Shown here one piece after another: positions 27,718 to 36,580 of a DNA stretch of 64,000 nt. Position 1 is the first letter of the stretch. Every line of letters begins with the position of its first letter. The translations under genes and the position numbers were made by a program. This stretch comes from Bacteroidaceae bacterium. Lineage in GTDB: Bacteria > Bacteroidota > Bacteroidia > Bacteroidales > Bacteroidaceae. The notes beneath the pieces were generated by a model. That model was not told where the DNA came from, did not search any database, and saw only the letters and a program-made list of their open reading frames with translations. Where the stretch lies: positions 62,001 through 126,000 of the forward strand of contig JAIKZH010000083.1 in assembly GCA_024682395.1 (NCBI GenBank). Reading direction: 5' to 3'.

Positions 27718-27749
27718 GTCCAAAAATGAATAATTTTGCCCTTTTGGAC
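27718..27749 (+). terminator. Possible recG terminator hairpin
   Basis: GTCCAAAA (27718-27725) pairs perfectly with TTTTGGAC (27742-27749). The T-run comes 13 nt later, so termination efficiency is uncertain. Confidence 0.45.
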
Positions 27750-27831
27750 CCTCTAAATACCGTTTTTTTACCCTATTTTTAAGAAAAAAACAAAGAAAAT
27801 GCATTTTTTTGTAAAAAAAGTGCTCCAAAAG

Positions 27832-27862
27832 TTTGTCAGTATCAGAAAATGTCGTACCTTTG
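27832..27862 (+). promoter_or_regulatory. Promoter of the tRNA-Pro/tRNA-Val unit
   Basis: TTTG (27832-27835), 19-nt spacer and TACCTTTG (27855-27862): a near-ideal Bacteroidetes promoter. Start expected near 27866, 26 nt before tRNA-Pro. Confidence 0.8.
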
Positions 27863-27891
27863 CAACGCTTTTGAGAGAGACATCAAAGCAA

Positions 27892-27964
27892 CGGGGTATA
27901 GCGCAGTTGGTAGCGTTCCTGGTTTGGGACCAGGCGGTCGTGTGTTCGAGTCACACTGCCCCGA
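27892..27964 (+). tRNA. tRNA-Pro (anticodon TGG)
   Basis: The acceptor stem is CGGGGTA (27892-27898) with TGCCCCG (27957-27963) and discriminator A27964. The anticodon stem CCTGG/CCAGG encloses TTTGGGA with TGG at 27925-27927. The T-arm contains GTTCGAGTC. No CCA is encoded. It shares a promoter with tRNA-Val, 77 nt downstream. Confidence 0.95.
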
Positions 27965-28041
27965 CTAAAAAATGAAGAGAGGGAGGAGCCCAACGGGTGA
28001 CAAAATATGGTCCCCAATGACTCTAAACTCGATTTTTTTTA

Positions 28042-28116
28042 GGGCGTTTAGCTCAGCTGGTTCAGAGCATCTGCCTTACAAGCAGAGGGTCGGCGGTTCG
28101 AATCCGTCAACGCCCA
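28042..28116 (+). tRNA. tRNA-Val (anticodon TAC)
   Basis: The acceptor stem is GGGCGTT (28042-28048) with AACGCCC (28109-28115) and discriminator A28116. The anticodon stem CTGCC/GGCAG-type arm (TCTGC/GCAGA) encloses CTTACAA with TAC. The T-arm GGTTCGAATCC is standard. CCA is not encoded. A strong terminator follows directly. Confidence 0.95.
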
Positions 28117-28118
28117 CA

Positions 28119-28146
28119 AAGAGATTGGTTACCAATCTCTTTTTTG
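28119..28146 (+). terminator. Terminator of the tRNA unit
   Basis: AGAGATTGG and CCAATCTCT form a perfect stem with a 3-nt loop, followed by TTTTT. It starts right after tRNA-Val. Confidence 0.92.
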
Positions 28147-28186
28147 TTTATATATCTTTCCATTTACTAAATTTTCCTAATAAATA

Positions 28187-28216
28187 TTGTCGTGAATACG
28201 ATTTTTATTACCTTTG
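28187..28216 (+). promoter_or_regulatory. Orphan promoter downstream of the tRNA unit
   Basis: TTG (28187-28189), 19-nt spacer and TACCTTTG (28209-28216). Start expected near 28220, about 240 nt before the next gene. Confidence 0.5.
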
Positions 28217-28219
28217 TCA

Positions 28220-28290
28220 AAGTAGTATTTGTTTATGATCCTCTAATGAGGATTAAACACTTGTTCTTATAGTATTGTTTTAATCTTTTT
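28220..28290 (+). ncRNA. Candidate ~70-nt small RNA or leader
   Basis: It follows a good promoter. ATCCTC pairs with GAGGAT around TAAT (28238-28254). Then GATTAAACA (28251-28259) pairs with TGTTTTAATC (28275-28284) and is followed by TTTTTA. The second hairpin overlaps the first, so they may be alternatives. It could be a short RNA or an attenuated leader of the downstream lipoprotein gene. Confidence 0.3.
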
Positions 28291-28460
28291 ACCAAAAGTT
28301 ATCAATATCAATATTCATTACTATTGGAAATATGTCTTGCCTTATATGTAGATTCCCGTTGTGGTAGGAAAAAGACTAGACCGCTGATATCTGATAGTAT
28401 GATATAAATAGAGTGTTGTATATGAATGCTTAAATTATTCGTAATTAAATAATATCTATT

Positions 28461-29471
28461 ATGAGAAATTGTTTTGTTTTACCATTATTTTTACTTGTTG
28501 TATTGTTTTCATGTAAAAATAATCCAGAATGTGTCGTTGTGGATAAGTTCCCATCTGAAGTTTCATCATCTCCTTCAGCCAAATTAGCGTTTGATTCAGT
28601 TTTCTGTTCATATCCACGAATGAAGATTGATGGCGAACTCTGTTGTGTGGCAGATTATGCAACGAAGGAATGTTTCTTTCATATTTATTCATATCCTTCG
28701 TTTAAGTACGTAAAATCTTTGGTTAATAAAGGACATAGTGCTAATGAACTTGAGATGTTGACGGACTTCTGTGTGAAAGATGGCTATATTTATGCGTTAT
28801 GCGGGGCACAGAATGTTGTTAAGGTATTTAATGTGAACGACAAAAATGATATTAAGGTAATTAGAATCCCGAAATCTAATGGTTACATGTCGATTGAGAT
28901 TAATGAAGATGGAGAACTGCTTTGTAATGCCTTGGATGGTAATAAGAAAGTACATAGACTTAATACAAAAGGTGAAATCCTTGATTCTCTTGTGGAAATT
29001 CCTCGTTTAGAACTTGCAGGGAGTTTTACTCCTAATGATATGTGTGCATGTGTTATAAGATGTAATGATGATGTGGTTGCAATAGCCTCAAAACATGGTG
29101 ATAAGATTGAAATCCTATCAGGTAACGATTCTCAATCGTTGATAACCGTTAATGGACTTAATGATATGCCTGAAATGTGTAATGGTACAATTGGTAGTAT
29201 GCCGTATACTACAATTCATTATTCTACTTACGTGGATATGTGTGTAAGGAAACGTATATATGCATTATATTGTGGAAGTGATCATTCCTCTATCCCGCCT
29301 AAAGATATGGAAATAAGTATCAGAGTGTTTGATTTGGATGGTAACCCAGTTAAGAAGTATAATTTATATGCAAATACTAATTACAGTTCAATATATGCTG
29401 ATGAAAACGCCAAGAAAATTTATCTAATCGTTCCTGAAGAAGAAAAGCAAATATATGTATATGATATGTAG
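28461..29471 (+). CDS. 6-bladed beta-propeller lipoprotein
   Basis: A 336-residue protein with a lipoprotein signal ending in VLFSC (Cys18). The remainder is beta-rich, with repeats of the form 'sequence-hydrophobic, GxIxD, VFDLDGN' typical of 6-bladed TolB-like propellers known as BF3164-type lipoproteins in Bacteroides. Blade-like motifs are YIYALCGAQNVVKVFNV, and IRVFDLDGNPVKKY near the end. Function is unknown; such proteins sit in the outer membrane or periplasm. It is isolated, with tRNA genes upstream and a convergent operon downstream separated by a strong bidirectional terminator. A related lipoprotein is at 52809-53942. Confidence 0.78.
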   Translation: MRNCFVLPLFLLVVLFSCKNNPECVVVDKFPSEVSSSPSAKLAFDSVFCSYPRMKIDGELCCVADYATKECFFHIYSYPSFKYVKSLVNKGHSANELEMLTDFCVKDGYIYALCGAQNVVKVFNVNDKNDIKVIRIPKSNGYMSIEINEDGELLCNALDGNKKVHRLNTKGEILDSLVEIPRLELAGSFTPNDMCACVIRCNDDVVAIASKHGDKIEILSGNDSQSLITVNGLNDMPEMCNGTIGSMPYTTIHYSTYVDMCVRKRIYALYCGSDHSSIPPKDMEISIRVFDLDGNPVKKYNLYANTNYSSIYADENAKKIYLIVPEEEKQIYVYDM

Positions 29472-29528
29472 TAATGTTTAGTAGTTGGCGGATTTATGTG
29501 TTTAATTAATAGATAAACCATATAAAAG

Positions 29529-29564
29529 AAACCGCCTTGAAGTTTTTTTACCTCAAGGCGGTTT
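29529..29564. terminator. Bidirectional terminator between propeller lipoprotein and glmM
   Basis: AAACCGCCTTGA (29529-29540) pairs perfectly with TCAAGGCGGTTT (29553-29564), with T/A-rich sequence on both sides. It serves two convergent units. Confidence 0.9.
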
Positions 29565-29585
29565 GTTCTTTCTTTACTTTATTGT

Positions 29586-30980
29586 TTACTTTATTGAGTA
29601 AACTACATCCATTATGCGTTTTGCAATTTCGTCTGCTTCTTGGATTGTCTTTGCTTCGCTATAAACACGGATGATAGGTTCTGTGTTGGATTTACGAAGA
29701 TGCACCCATTTATCATCGAAATCGATCTTTACACCATCTATGTCGTTAACTTGTACTGTTGGGTCTCCAGAGAACATCTCTTTTACTTTTGCGAGTATTG
29801 CATCTACATCGGTGCTTGCATCTAAGTCGATGCGGTTCTTGGTTATTTGGTAGTCTGGATAAGATGCACGTAGTTCGCTTGCAGTACATCCTTTGTGTGC
29901 CAGATGTGAAAGGAACAGGGCGATTCCTACCAAAGCGTCGCGACCGTAGTGGGCTTGTGGGTATATAACCCCACCATTGCCTTCTCCTCCGATGATTGCA
30001 TTTGTTTCCTTCATCTTGGTTACAACGTTAACTTCGCCAACAGCTGCAGCAGAATATGATTGACCATATGATTGTGTAACATCTCTGAGAGCACGTGTTG
30101 ACGAAAGGTTGCTTACTGTATTTCCAGGAGTGTGGCTCAATACATAATCAGCAACAGTTACGAGTGTGTATTCTTCTCCATACATTTTGCCGTCTTCACA
30201 AATCATGGCAAGACGATCTACATCTGGGTCAACAACAAAAGCAACATCATGATTCCCTTGTTTCATAAGGTTCATAATTGCGCTTAGGTTCTTTTCTAAT
30301 GGCTCAGGGTTATGTTGGAAGTCACCTGTAGGTTCTTCGTATAATGGGGTGATGGTTTCAACTCCCAATTGTTGTAGCAACATAGGGAGTATGATTCCGC
30401 CTACAGAGTTTACAGAATCGAATGCAACACGGAATTGAGCGTCTTTGATAGCTTCAATATCTACAAGTGGTAGATTGAGCACCATGTCAATGTGACGTTG
30501 GTTGTATGTGTCGTTTTCTGTATATTTTCCTAAGTGGTCAACATCGGCAAATTCAAAATCTTCTTGTTCTGCGATAGTGAGTACTTGATTGCCTTCTGTG
30601 GCATTGAGGAACTCTCCTCTGTGATTGAGTAGTTTTAAAGCATTCCAATGGCGTGGGTTATGACTCGCTGTAATGATTATACCTCCGCATGCCCCTTCCA
30701 TCACAACAGCTATTTCGGTTGTTGGAGTTGAGGCTAATCCTATATTGACAACATCAAATCCCATGCCCATGAGTGTTCCACAGACGATGTTTTTTACCAT
30801 TTCACCTGAAATACGTGCGTCTCGTCCTACAACAATCTTGTTGCTATTTACAGTAGTTGTCCTGCGTATGAGAGTTGCGTATGCAGATGTGAATTTTACA
30901 ATATCCAGTGGGTTGAGTCCGTCGCCAGCAACACCACCAATTGTTCCTCTTATACCAGAGATTGACTTTATTAGACTCAT
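29586..30980 (-). CDS. glmM: Phosphoglucosamine mutase (phosphohexomutase family)
   Basis: A 464-residue alpha-D-phosphohexomutase. The N-terminus has ISGIRGTIGG. The phosphoserine motif TASHNPRHWN has Ser106. The Mg-binding loop is VDPDVDRLA, the sugar-binding loop GGEGNGG and the phosphate-binding end RKSNTEPIIRVY. The start motif SGIRGT and the overall shape fit GlmM, which makes glucosamine-1-phosphate for peptidoglycan and LPS. Bacteroidales carry several paralogues, so a phosphomannomutase role is possible. It is the last gene of a minus-strand unit with rpe and the DUF4827-type lipoprotein (34-nt gap). Confidence 0.88.
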   Translation of the reverse strand: MSLIKSISGIRGTIGGVAGDGLNPLDIVKFTSAYATLIRRTTTVNSNKIVVGRDARISGEMVKNIVCGTLMGMGFDVVNIGLASTPTTEIAVVMEGACGGIIITASHNPRHWNALKLLNHRGEFLNATEGNQVLTIAEQEDFEFADVDHLGKYTENDTYNQRHIDMVLNLPLVDIEAIKDAQFRVAFDSVNSVGGIILPMLLQQLGVETITPLYEEPTGDFQHNPEPLEKNLSAIMNLMKQGNHDVAFVVDPDVDRLAMICEDGKMYGEEYTLVTVADYVLSHTPGNTVSNLSSTRALRDVTQSYGQSYSAAAVGEVNVVTKMKETNAIIGGEGNGGVIYPQAHYGRDALVGIALFLSHLAHKGCTASELRASYPDYQITKNRIDLDASTDVDAILAKVKEMFSGDPTVQVNDIDGVKIDFDDKWVHLRKSNTEPIIRVYSEAKTIQEADEIAKRIMDVVYSIK

Positions 30981-31014
30981 AGTTTAGAAATGTATTTTAT
31001 TTTGTAGTGTATTA

Positions 31015-31689
31015 TTAGTTTCCTAATTGATATGATATTTCGTAATACATAGGAAGTACATATCCTGATGCGTTGTTAGTACCTGAAGAATGAGGTACAA
31101 TAAGACGAACCTCAGCTTTGCGTCCCGAATTGCGAGTGAGTCTGATGTATTTCAAAGGTTGTAACCAACCCGAAGGAACTGCTGATGTGCTATATTTATT
31201 ACGCATGTATCCTTCTTCAAATGAGGCTGAGAACGAACGTCCTTTTTGAGTGTAGGTGCATTGCATCTTATCAACAATGGAAGGTGAACTTAGATTGCTT
31301 TGTATGGTTGCTCCAGCTTCAATGTCGTATTCAAGGAAACGGCATAAGATGCGTTGCGTTGTTGTGCTGTCTTTTTGCTCCTTAGCGAAATCCATCATGC
31401 TTTTGCCATCTCCTCTATTGACAATCTGCATATATATACCATTCTCTTTGAATAAGACGAATTCGTTCTTTGAAACATCTGTAGTTGTGTCGTTCTCAAG
31501 AAATTCAGCTTCACTTATTACTTTTATCGGACCACAAAAATCGTTGTCAAGAAGAAAATTGTTGATAGCTTTTTTCTCCTTTTCTTTCATATCTGCGTAT
31601 GTGTCGTCGTCGTGGCAACTGCTCATCATAAGTGTACATACTGATAATAGCAGCATGCATATAGAGTTATAATAAATATGTCTTTTCAT
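31015..31689 (-). CDS. DUF4827-type lipoprotein
   Basis: A 224-residue lipoprotein with signal ending in MMSSC (about Cys25). The mature part starts with an acidic HDDDTYADMKEKEKKAI segment and later has a region YVLPMYYEISYQLGN. It resembles the DUF4827 family of Bacteroides/Prevotella, which are distantly FKBP-like and commonly sit next to glmM; the name is from recall of that context. The function is unknown. Its ATG overlaps the rpe stop codon (TAATG), so its translation is coupled to rpe. Confidence 0.75.
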   Translation of the reverse strand: MKRHIYYNSICMLLLSVCTLMMSSCHDDDTYADMKEKEKKAINNFLLDNDFCGPIKVISEAEFLENDTTTDVSKNEFVLFKENGIYMQIVNRGDGKSMMDFAKEQKDSTTTQRILCRFLEYDIEAGATIQSNLSSPSIVDKMQCTYTQKGRSFSASFEEGYMRNKYSTSAVPSGWLQPLKYIRLTRNSGRKAEVRLIVPHSSGTNNASGYVLPMYYEISYQLGN

Positions 31690-32333
31690 TATAATTGTTT
31701 GAGTTCTTTTATTCTCTGTTTTGGATATTTGTTGTCAAAAATATAACTGCCAGCAACTAATGAGTCAACTCCTGCTTCTGCTAATAATGGTGCAGTTTTA
31801 TCATTAACACCTCCGTCTACTTGAATTAATGCTTTGGAACCAGTTCGGCTGATAAGTTCTTTCAATTGCTTGATTTTTACAATTGAGTGATCTATGAATT
31901 TCTGACCGCCAAAACCTGGGTTTACAGTCATAAGAAGCACCATGTCAACTTCGTTGATGATGTCTTCAAGCATGCATACAGGGGTAGAAGGATTTAGTGT
32001 GACAGCAGCTTTCATTCCTGCTTCATGAATTTCGTGAATGGTTCTATTGAGATGAGGGCATGCCTCGTAATGAACATTTGTGATTGAAACCCCTAATTCG
32101 GCAAGTCTGCTTATGAATTTCTCAGGTTGAACAATCATTAAATGTACATCAAGTGGTTTCATGCTTCGTCTTGCAACAGCTTCGATGACGGAGAATCCAA
32201 AACTTATGTTTGGAACGAATACTCCATCCATGATGTCAAGGTGTAACCAGTCGGCTTCACTTTCGTTAATCATTTCTATTTCTCTTGCTATATGCCCAAA
32301 ATTAGCTGCAAGTAAGGAGGGAGATACAATCAT
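31689..32333 (-). CDS. rpe: Ribulose-phosphate 3-epimerase
   Basis: A 214-residue TIM-barrel epimerase, normal length. Motifs are the N-terminal SPSLLAANF, HLDIMDGVFVPN (metal-binding HxD), VHLMI, MTVNPGFGGQKF and the phosphate-binding VDGGVN and AGSYIF. It interconverts ribulose-5-phosphate and xylulose-5-phosphate in the cytoplasm. It heads the minus-strand unit rpe-lipoprotein-glmM, with a -7 box 30 nt upstream of its start. Confidence 0.96.
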   Translation of the reverse strand: MIVSPSLLAANFGHIAREIEMINESEADWLHLDIMDGVFVPNISFGFSVIEAVARRSMKPLDVHLMIVQPEKFISRLAELGVSITNVHYEACPHLNRTIHEIHEAGMKAAVTLNPSTPVCMLEDIINEVDMVLLMTVNPGFGGQKFIDHSIVKIKQLKELISRTGSKALIQVDGGVNDKTAPLLAEAGVDSLVAGSYIFDNKYPKQRIKELKQL

Positions 32334-32362
32334 TTGCTTTTTTCTTTAAATTGTTAATGATG

Positions 32363-32370
32363 CAAAGATA
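32363..32370 (-). promoter_or_regulatory. rpe -7 element
   Basis: Reads TATCTTTG on the minus strand. A TTG lies 18 nt upstream. Predicted leader of about 26 nt. Confidence 0.6.
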
Positions 32371-32443
32371 TGAATTTTTTGGAAAACACAATAGATAATT
32401 TATAATAATTTACAAATGCAATTCATAATTAATAATAATTTAC

Positions 32444-32451
32444 TATCTTTG
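32444..32451 (+). promoter_or_regulatory. -7 element of the nrnA-GH97-aroB operon
   Basis: TATCTTTG, about 32 nt before the ATG at 32483. No clear -33 box. Divergent from rpe. Confidence 0.55.
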
Positions 32452-32482
32452 CATTGAAAATAGTAGTAAAGTTGATTATATA

Positions 32483-33517
32483 ATGCTAACACAGAAAATA
32501 TCACATACACAGATTGCAGATGTTAAACATTTGTTTGAGATATGCAAAAATGTAGTGATTGTAACACATACTTCTGCGGATGGAGATGCAATAGGCTCAT
32601 CGCTAGGACTCTATGAATATCTAAAGAAAAAAGGTAAAGATGTTAGGGTGATAGTTCCTAATTTTTTCCCAGATTTCCTTAAATGGATGAATGATGCTGA
32701 TAAGATAATTCAGTTTGATCATCATAAAGCACAAGCTAAGATGTATATCGAACGGGCTGATCTTATTATCTGCTTGGATTTGAATGCATTGAGCAGAATG
32801 GAGGAAGTAGCTGATTTTGTGGTAAAGTCCACTGCAAAGAAGATTATGATAGACCATCATTTGGGACCTGAGAAGTTTTGCGATGTGATTCTCTCATATC
32901 CTACAGCAAGCAGTACAAGCGAATTAGTATTTCGTGTTATTGATGCAATCGGTGGTCTGTCGCAATTAACAAAAGCTGGTGCAGAAGACTTATATGCAGG
33001 TATGTGTACCGATACAGGACGCTTTTCTTACAATTCAAATGATCCTGATATCTTTATTATTATCTCCGAATTACTGAAGAAAGGAATTGATAAAGATAAG
33101 ATAATTCGTGATATATATAATAATTATACAGAAGGACGTTACAGACTGCTGGGATATATTCTTAGTGAAAAATTGAATGTCTTGAATGAATATCATGCAG
33201 CATTTTATACTTTAAGTAGGGAAGAATTGTCACGATTCAATTATATTAAAGGTGACACTGAGGGAGTTGTTAATATGCCATTGGAAATCAAAGGCATAAA
33301 ACTCAGTGTTTCTCTCCGTGAAGACACAGATAAACCACGTGTTTTAATTTCACTTCGCTCTGTTGATGACTTTCCTGCAAATAAGATGGCAGAAGAGTTT
33401 TTCTGTGGTGGAGGACATTTAAATGCAGCAGGTGGACAACTTTCATGTTCACTTGATGAAGCTGTTGAACAATTACATAAGGCTTTAGAAGCCTATAAAG
33501 ATAAATTAAGCGAATAA
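32483..33517 (+). CDS. DHH/DHHA1 phosphoesterase (NrnA-like nanoRNase / pAp phosphatase)
   Basis: A 344-residue DHH-family protein with both domains. The DHH part contains HTSADGDAIGSSLGL, a D-x-N-A segment (CLDLNA), the DHH motif MIDHHLG and the later Asp motif AGMCTDTGRF. The DHHA1 domain ends in FCGGGHLNAAGG. Length and arrangement fit NrnA, which degrades short RNA oligomers and 3'-phosphoadenosine 5'-phosphate; c-di-AMP-related hydrolysis is an alternative for the superfamily. It heads a five-gene operon and is followed after 13 nt by the GH97 gene. Confidence 0.9.
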   Translation: MLTQKISHTQIADVKHLFEICKNVVIVTHTSADGDAIGSSLGLYEYLKKKGKDVRVIVPNFFPDFLKWMNDADKIIQFDHHKAQAKMYIERADLIICLDLNALSRMEEVADFVVKSTAKKIMIDHHLGPEKFCDVILSYPTASSTSELVFRVIDAIGGLSQLTKAGAEDLYAGMCTDTGRFSYNSNDPDIFIIISELLKKGIDKDKIIRDIYNNYTEGRYRLLGYILSEKLNVLNEYHAAFYTLSREELSRFNYIKGDTEGVVNMPLEIKGIKLSVSLREDTDKPRVLISLRSVDDFPANKMAEEFFCGGGHLNAAGGQLSCSLDEAVEQLHKALEAYKDKLSE

Positions 33518-33530
33518 ATACAAAACGAAA

Positions 33531-35510
33531 ATGATTAATAATATTTTTAAGAAAGTCATGTGCTCGTCAACGTTTATGATGGGCGTGTTGTCGTGTGCAG
33601 CACAAATTGCAACTGTAAGCGGCCCTGATGGACGTTTGAAAGTTAGTGTTGATGTTAAAAATGGTAAACCTGTCTATTCTGTTATTTATGATGGCAAACA
33701 AATGCTTGACGAAAGTCCGTTAGGTTTTGTCGCTAATACAGGTGATTATTCAAAAGATCTGACTTATGTTGATTCAAAGGAATCAAAAATAGATACAAGA
33801 TACCAGCTTGATCGTAGTAAGGTTGCTGATGTTCATTATGTTGCTAATGAATTAAAAGTCAATCTTAAAAAAGATGAAAAACCTTTAACTATTACTTTTC
33901 GTGTCAGCAACAATGATGTTGCTTTCAGATATGAATTGCCGCGAATTGGTGACAATGCAGGTATCAGAATCATGAATGAGATAACAGGTTTTGATTTGCC
34001 TGAGAAATCTACTACTTTTATGTGTCCTCAAAGCAAACCTATGCTTGGATGGAAACGTACAAAACCTTCATATGAAGAAGGATATGACTATGATGCTCCT
34101 ATGACAAAAAAATCACGTTATGGGGAAGGATATACATTCCCTTGTTTGTTCCGAGTAGGAAACGATGGATGGGTGCTTATCAGTGAAACTGGTGTTGATA
34201 GCCATTATTGTGGAAGTTGCCTGAGCGATATGTCTGGAAATGGTTTATACACCATAAAATTCCCTATGAAGGGTGAAAATGATGGCATAGGCGATGTTGA
34301 ACCTGTATTTACATTACCAGGAGCTACACCATGGAGAACAATTACTGTTGGCTCAACATTGAAACCAATTGTGGAAACAACAGCACCATGGGATAATGTG
34401 GAACAGATGTACGAATCAAATTGCCAATATAAGTATGGTCGTGGAACATGGAGTTGGATTGTTTGGCAAGATAATTCCATTAATTATGACGATCAAGTTA
34501 AATACATCCAATTGGCAAAATCAATGGGATACCAATATGTGTTGATTGATAATTATTGGGATGAAAATATTGGATATGAACGCATGGAAGAACTTGTGAA
34601 ATATGCACAGTCTCAAGGTGTTGACGTGTTCTTGTGGTGGAGTTCAAGTGGCTATTGGAATGACATCGAACAAGGTCCTATAAATAAGATGTATGATCAG
34701 ATCACAAGAAAGAAAGTCATGAAGTGGATGAAGAAATTAGGTGTAAAAGGTATTAAAGTCGATTTCTTCGGTGGCGATAAGCAAGAAACAATGCGCCTTT
34801 ACGAAGCAATATTGAGCGATGCCAATGACTATGACCTAATGGTGATATTCCACGGATGTACACTTCCTCGTGGATGGGAACGTATGTACCCTAATTATGT
34901 AGGAAGTGAAGCTGTGCTTGCATCTGAAAATATCTACTTCAGTCAGCATTCTTGTGATATGGAAGCAAAAGATACTTCAACTCATCCATTTATAAGAAAT
35001 GCTGTAGGATGTATGGAATTCGGAGGTTCTTTCCTTAACCGAAACCTAAAGAAAGGTAATAAAGGTGGTAACAAAAGAAAAACTACAGACTGTCACGAAT
35101 TAGCACAGGCTGTATTGTTCCAAAACCCAATACAGAATTTTGCACTTACTCCAGAGAATCTTCTTCCATTTGAAGAAGGAGGTGCTCCGCAGGTTTCTAT
35201 TGATTTTATGAAACAAGTTCCTACAACATGGTCTGAAACTCATTTTATTGATGGCTATCCTGGTAAATATTGTGTGTTAGCACGTCGTCATGGTAATACT
35301 ATGTATATTGCTGGAAATAATGCAGAAGGAGAGCGTGATTTAGTTTTGAACCTAAGTGATTATATTAAAAAGGGACAAACTGTAGATATTTATAGTGATA
35401 AAGCGAATCGTGAACCAAATAAAACTCAACAAAAAATAACTAATCCTAAAAAGGTGAAAGTGCATTTATTGAATAATGGCGGATTTGTTATGGTTGTTGA
35501 TGTGAAATAA
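33531..35510 (+). CDS. GH97 family glycoside hydrolase, retaining alpha-galactosidase-like
   Basis: A 659-residue glycoside hydrolase of family 97, typical of Bacteroidetes. The N-terminal beta-sandwich (~25-290), the catalytic barrel (~290-550) and the C-terminal beta domain are evident. The signal peptide is followed by LSCAAQ, either lipobox or SPI site. Inverting GH97 (SusB) use Glu as catalytic base. Here the corresponding strand reads KVDFFGGD with Asp411, as in retaining alpha-galactosidases of the family (nucleophile Asp near 415 in BT1871). Candidate acid/base residues are Glu460 and Glu466 (GSEAV...ASEN). Substrate is therefore probably an alpha-galactoside. It sits in an unusual housekeeping operon (nrnA-like, aroB) with gaps of 13 and 17 nt. 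Confidence 0.85.
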   Translation: MINNIFKKVMCSSTFMMGVLSCAAQIATVSGPDGRLKVSVDVKNGKPVYSVIYDGKQMLDESPLGFVANTGDYSKDLTYVDSKESKIDTRYQLDRSKVADVHYVANELKVNLKKDEKPLTITFRVSNNDVAFRYELPRIGDNAGIRIMNEITGFDLPEKSTTFMCPQSKPMLGWKRTKPSYEEGYDYDAPMTKKSRYGEGYTFPCLFRVGNDGWVLISETGVDSHYCGSCLSDMSGNGLYTIKFPMKGENDGIGDVEPVFTLPGATPWRTITVGSTLKPIVETTAPWDNVEQMYESNCQYKYGRGTWSWIVWQDNSINYDDQVKYIQLAKSMGYQYVLIDNYWDENIGYERMEELVKYAQSQGVDVFLWWSSSGYWNDIEQGPINKMYDQITRKKVMKWMKKLGVKGIKVDFFGGDKQETMRLYEAILSDANDYDLMVIFHGCTLPRGWERMYPNYVGSEAVLASENIYFSQHSCDMEAKDTSTHPFIRNAVGCMEFGGSFLNRNLKKGNKGGNKRKTTDCHELAQAVLFQNPIQNFALTPENLLPFEEGGAPQVSIDFMKQVPTTWSETHFIDGYPGKYCVLARRHGNTMYIAGNNAEGERDLVLNLSDYIKKGQTVDIYSDKANREPNKTQQKITNPKKVKVHLLNNGGFVMVVDVK

Positions 35511-35527
35511 AAAGAAGACTTCTTGAT

Positions 35528-36520
35528 ATGATGAATTTTGATAAGGTTTTTGTTCTTACTGACGAAAATACTAATAAGTATTGTTTGCCTGTAATCAAAG
35601 ACGTTGAAAGTGTTAAGGATGCAACTGTGATTGTCATTCCATCAGGAGATGATAATAAAAATCTTGATTCACTTTCTCATGTGTGGCAACAATTGACCAA
35701 AGGAGGGGCTACACGCCATAGTTTATTAGTAAATATAGGCGGTGGTGTTGTTACCGACTTAGGTGGTTTCGCCGCAGGTACATTCAAACGTGGCATAAGA
35801 TATATAAACATACCAACAACTCTGTTGAGTATGGTCGATGCTTCTGTTGGTGGTAAGACTGGAATCAACTTTGAAGGATTAAAAAACGAGATAGGTGTGT
35901 TTTGCGACCCTATGCGAGTTATTCTTGATACACAGTTCCTTAAGACATTAGACACTGATAATTTCCTGTCAGGATATGCAGAGATGCTTAAACATGGATT
36001 ACTTTCCAAATCCGATATGTTGGAGGAACTCTTAGCTTATGATATGGATAAGATGGATTTACAACTTCTTGACAAAATGATAAAAAGGAGTATTGGCGTA
36101 AAGAAATCGTTTGTTCAGCGTGATCCACATGAGAAGAATATCCGCAAAGCATTGAATCTTGGTCATACTGTAGGACATGCTTTTGAGAGTTTTGCCATGG
36201 AAAAGAAATCTCCAGTTTTGCACGGTTATGCAGTAGCATGGGGTATTATTTGTGAGTTATATCTTTCTGTAGCATACTTCAATTTCCCTTCAGAATTGAT
36301 GCATCGAGTTGTAAAGTTTATTACAGAGCATTACGGCAAGATGAATATCTCATGTGATGATTATGAACGTCTGTTTGAATATATGACTCATGATAAAAAG
36401 AATATGGGTGATAAGATTCAATTCACTCTATTGAGTAATATCGGAAGTGTAAGAATTAACCGTACGATAACTAAAGAGCAGATTTTCGAGTCATTAGACT
36501 TCTATCGTGATGGTCAATGA
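35528..36520 (+). CDS. aroB: 3-dehydroquinate synthase
   Basis: A 330-residue AroB, the short form usual in Bacteroidales. It makes 3-dehydroquinate from DAHP with NAD and Zn. Motifs are the NAD-binding NIGGGVVTDLGGFAAGTFKRG region, DASVGGKTGIN, the Zn ligands in ALNLGHTVGHAFE and the HGYAVAWG His. It starts 17 nt after the GH97 gene. Confidence 0.96.
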   Translation: MMNFDKVFVLTDENTNKYCLPVIKDVESVKDATVIVIPSGDDNKNLDSLSHVWQQLTKGGATRHSLLVNIGGGVVTDLGGFAAGTFKRGIRYINIPTTLLSMVDASVGGKTGINFEGLKNEIGVFCDPMRVILDTQFLKTLDTDNFLSGYAEMLKHGLLSKSDMLEELLAYDMDKMDLQLLDKMIKRSIGVKKSFVQRDPHEKNIRKALNLGHTVGHAFESFAMEKKSPVLHGYAVAWGIICELYLSVAYFNFPSELMHRVVKFITEHYGKMNISCDDYERLFEYMTHDKKNMGDKIQFTLLSNIGSVRINRTITKEQIFESLDFYRDGQ

Positions 36521-36580
36521 AACTTCACTTATGTGATGAAAAATAATAGATTATTAACTATATAAAGTATTTTTTATTAG

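Larger units (their letters stand above)
28147..28460. other. Intergenic region between tRNA-Val and propeller lipoprotein
   Basis: Contains the orphan promoter and the candidate small RNA described separately. From about 28290 to 28460 I see nothing recognisable. Confidence 0.5.

Noticed and set aside
27972..28238. 88-codon plus-strand frame across tRNA-Val
   Set aside because: It runs through the tRNA gene and its terminator.
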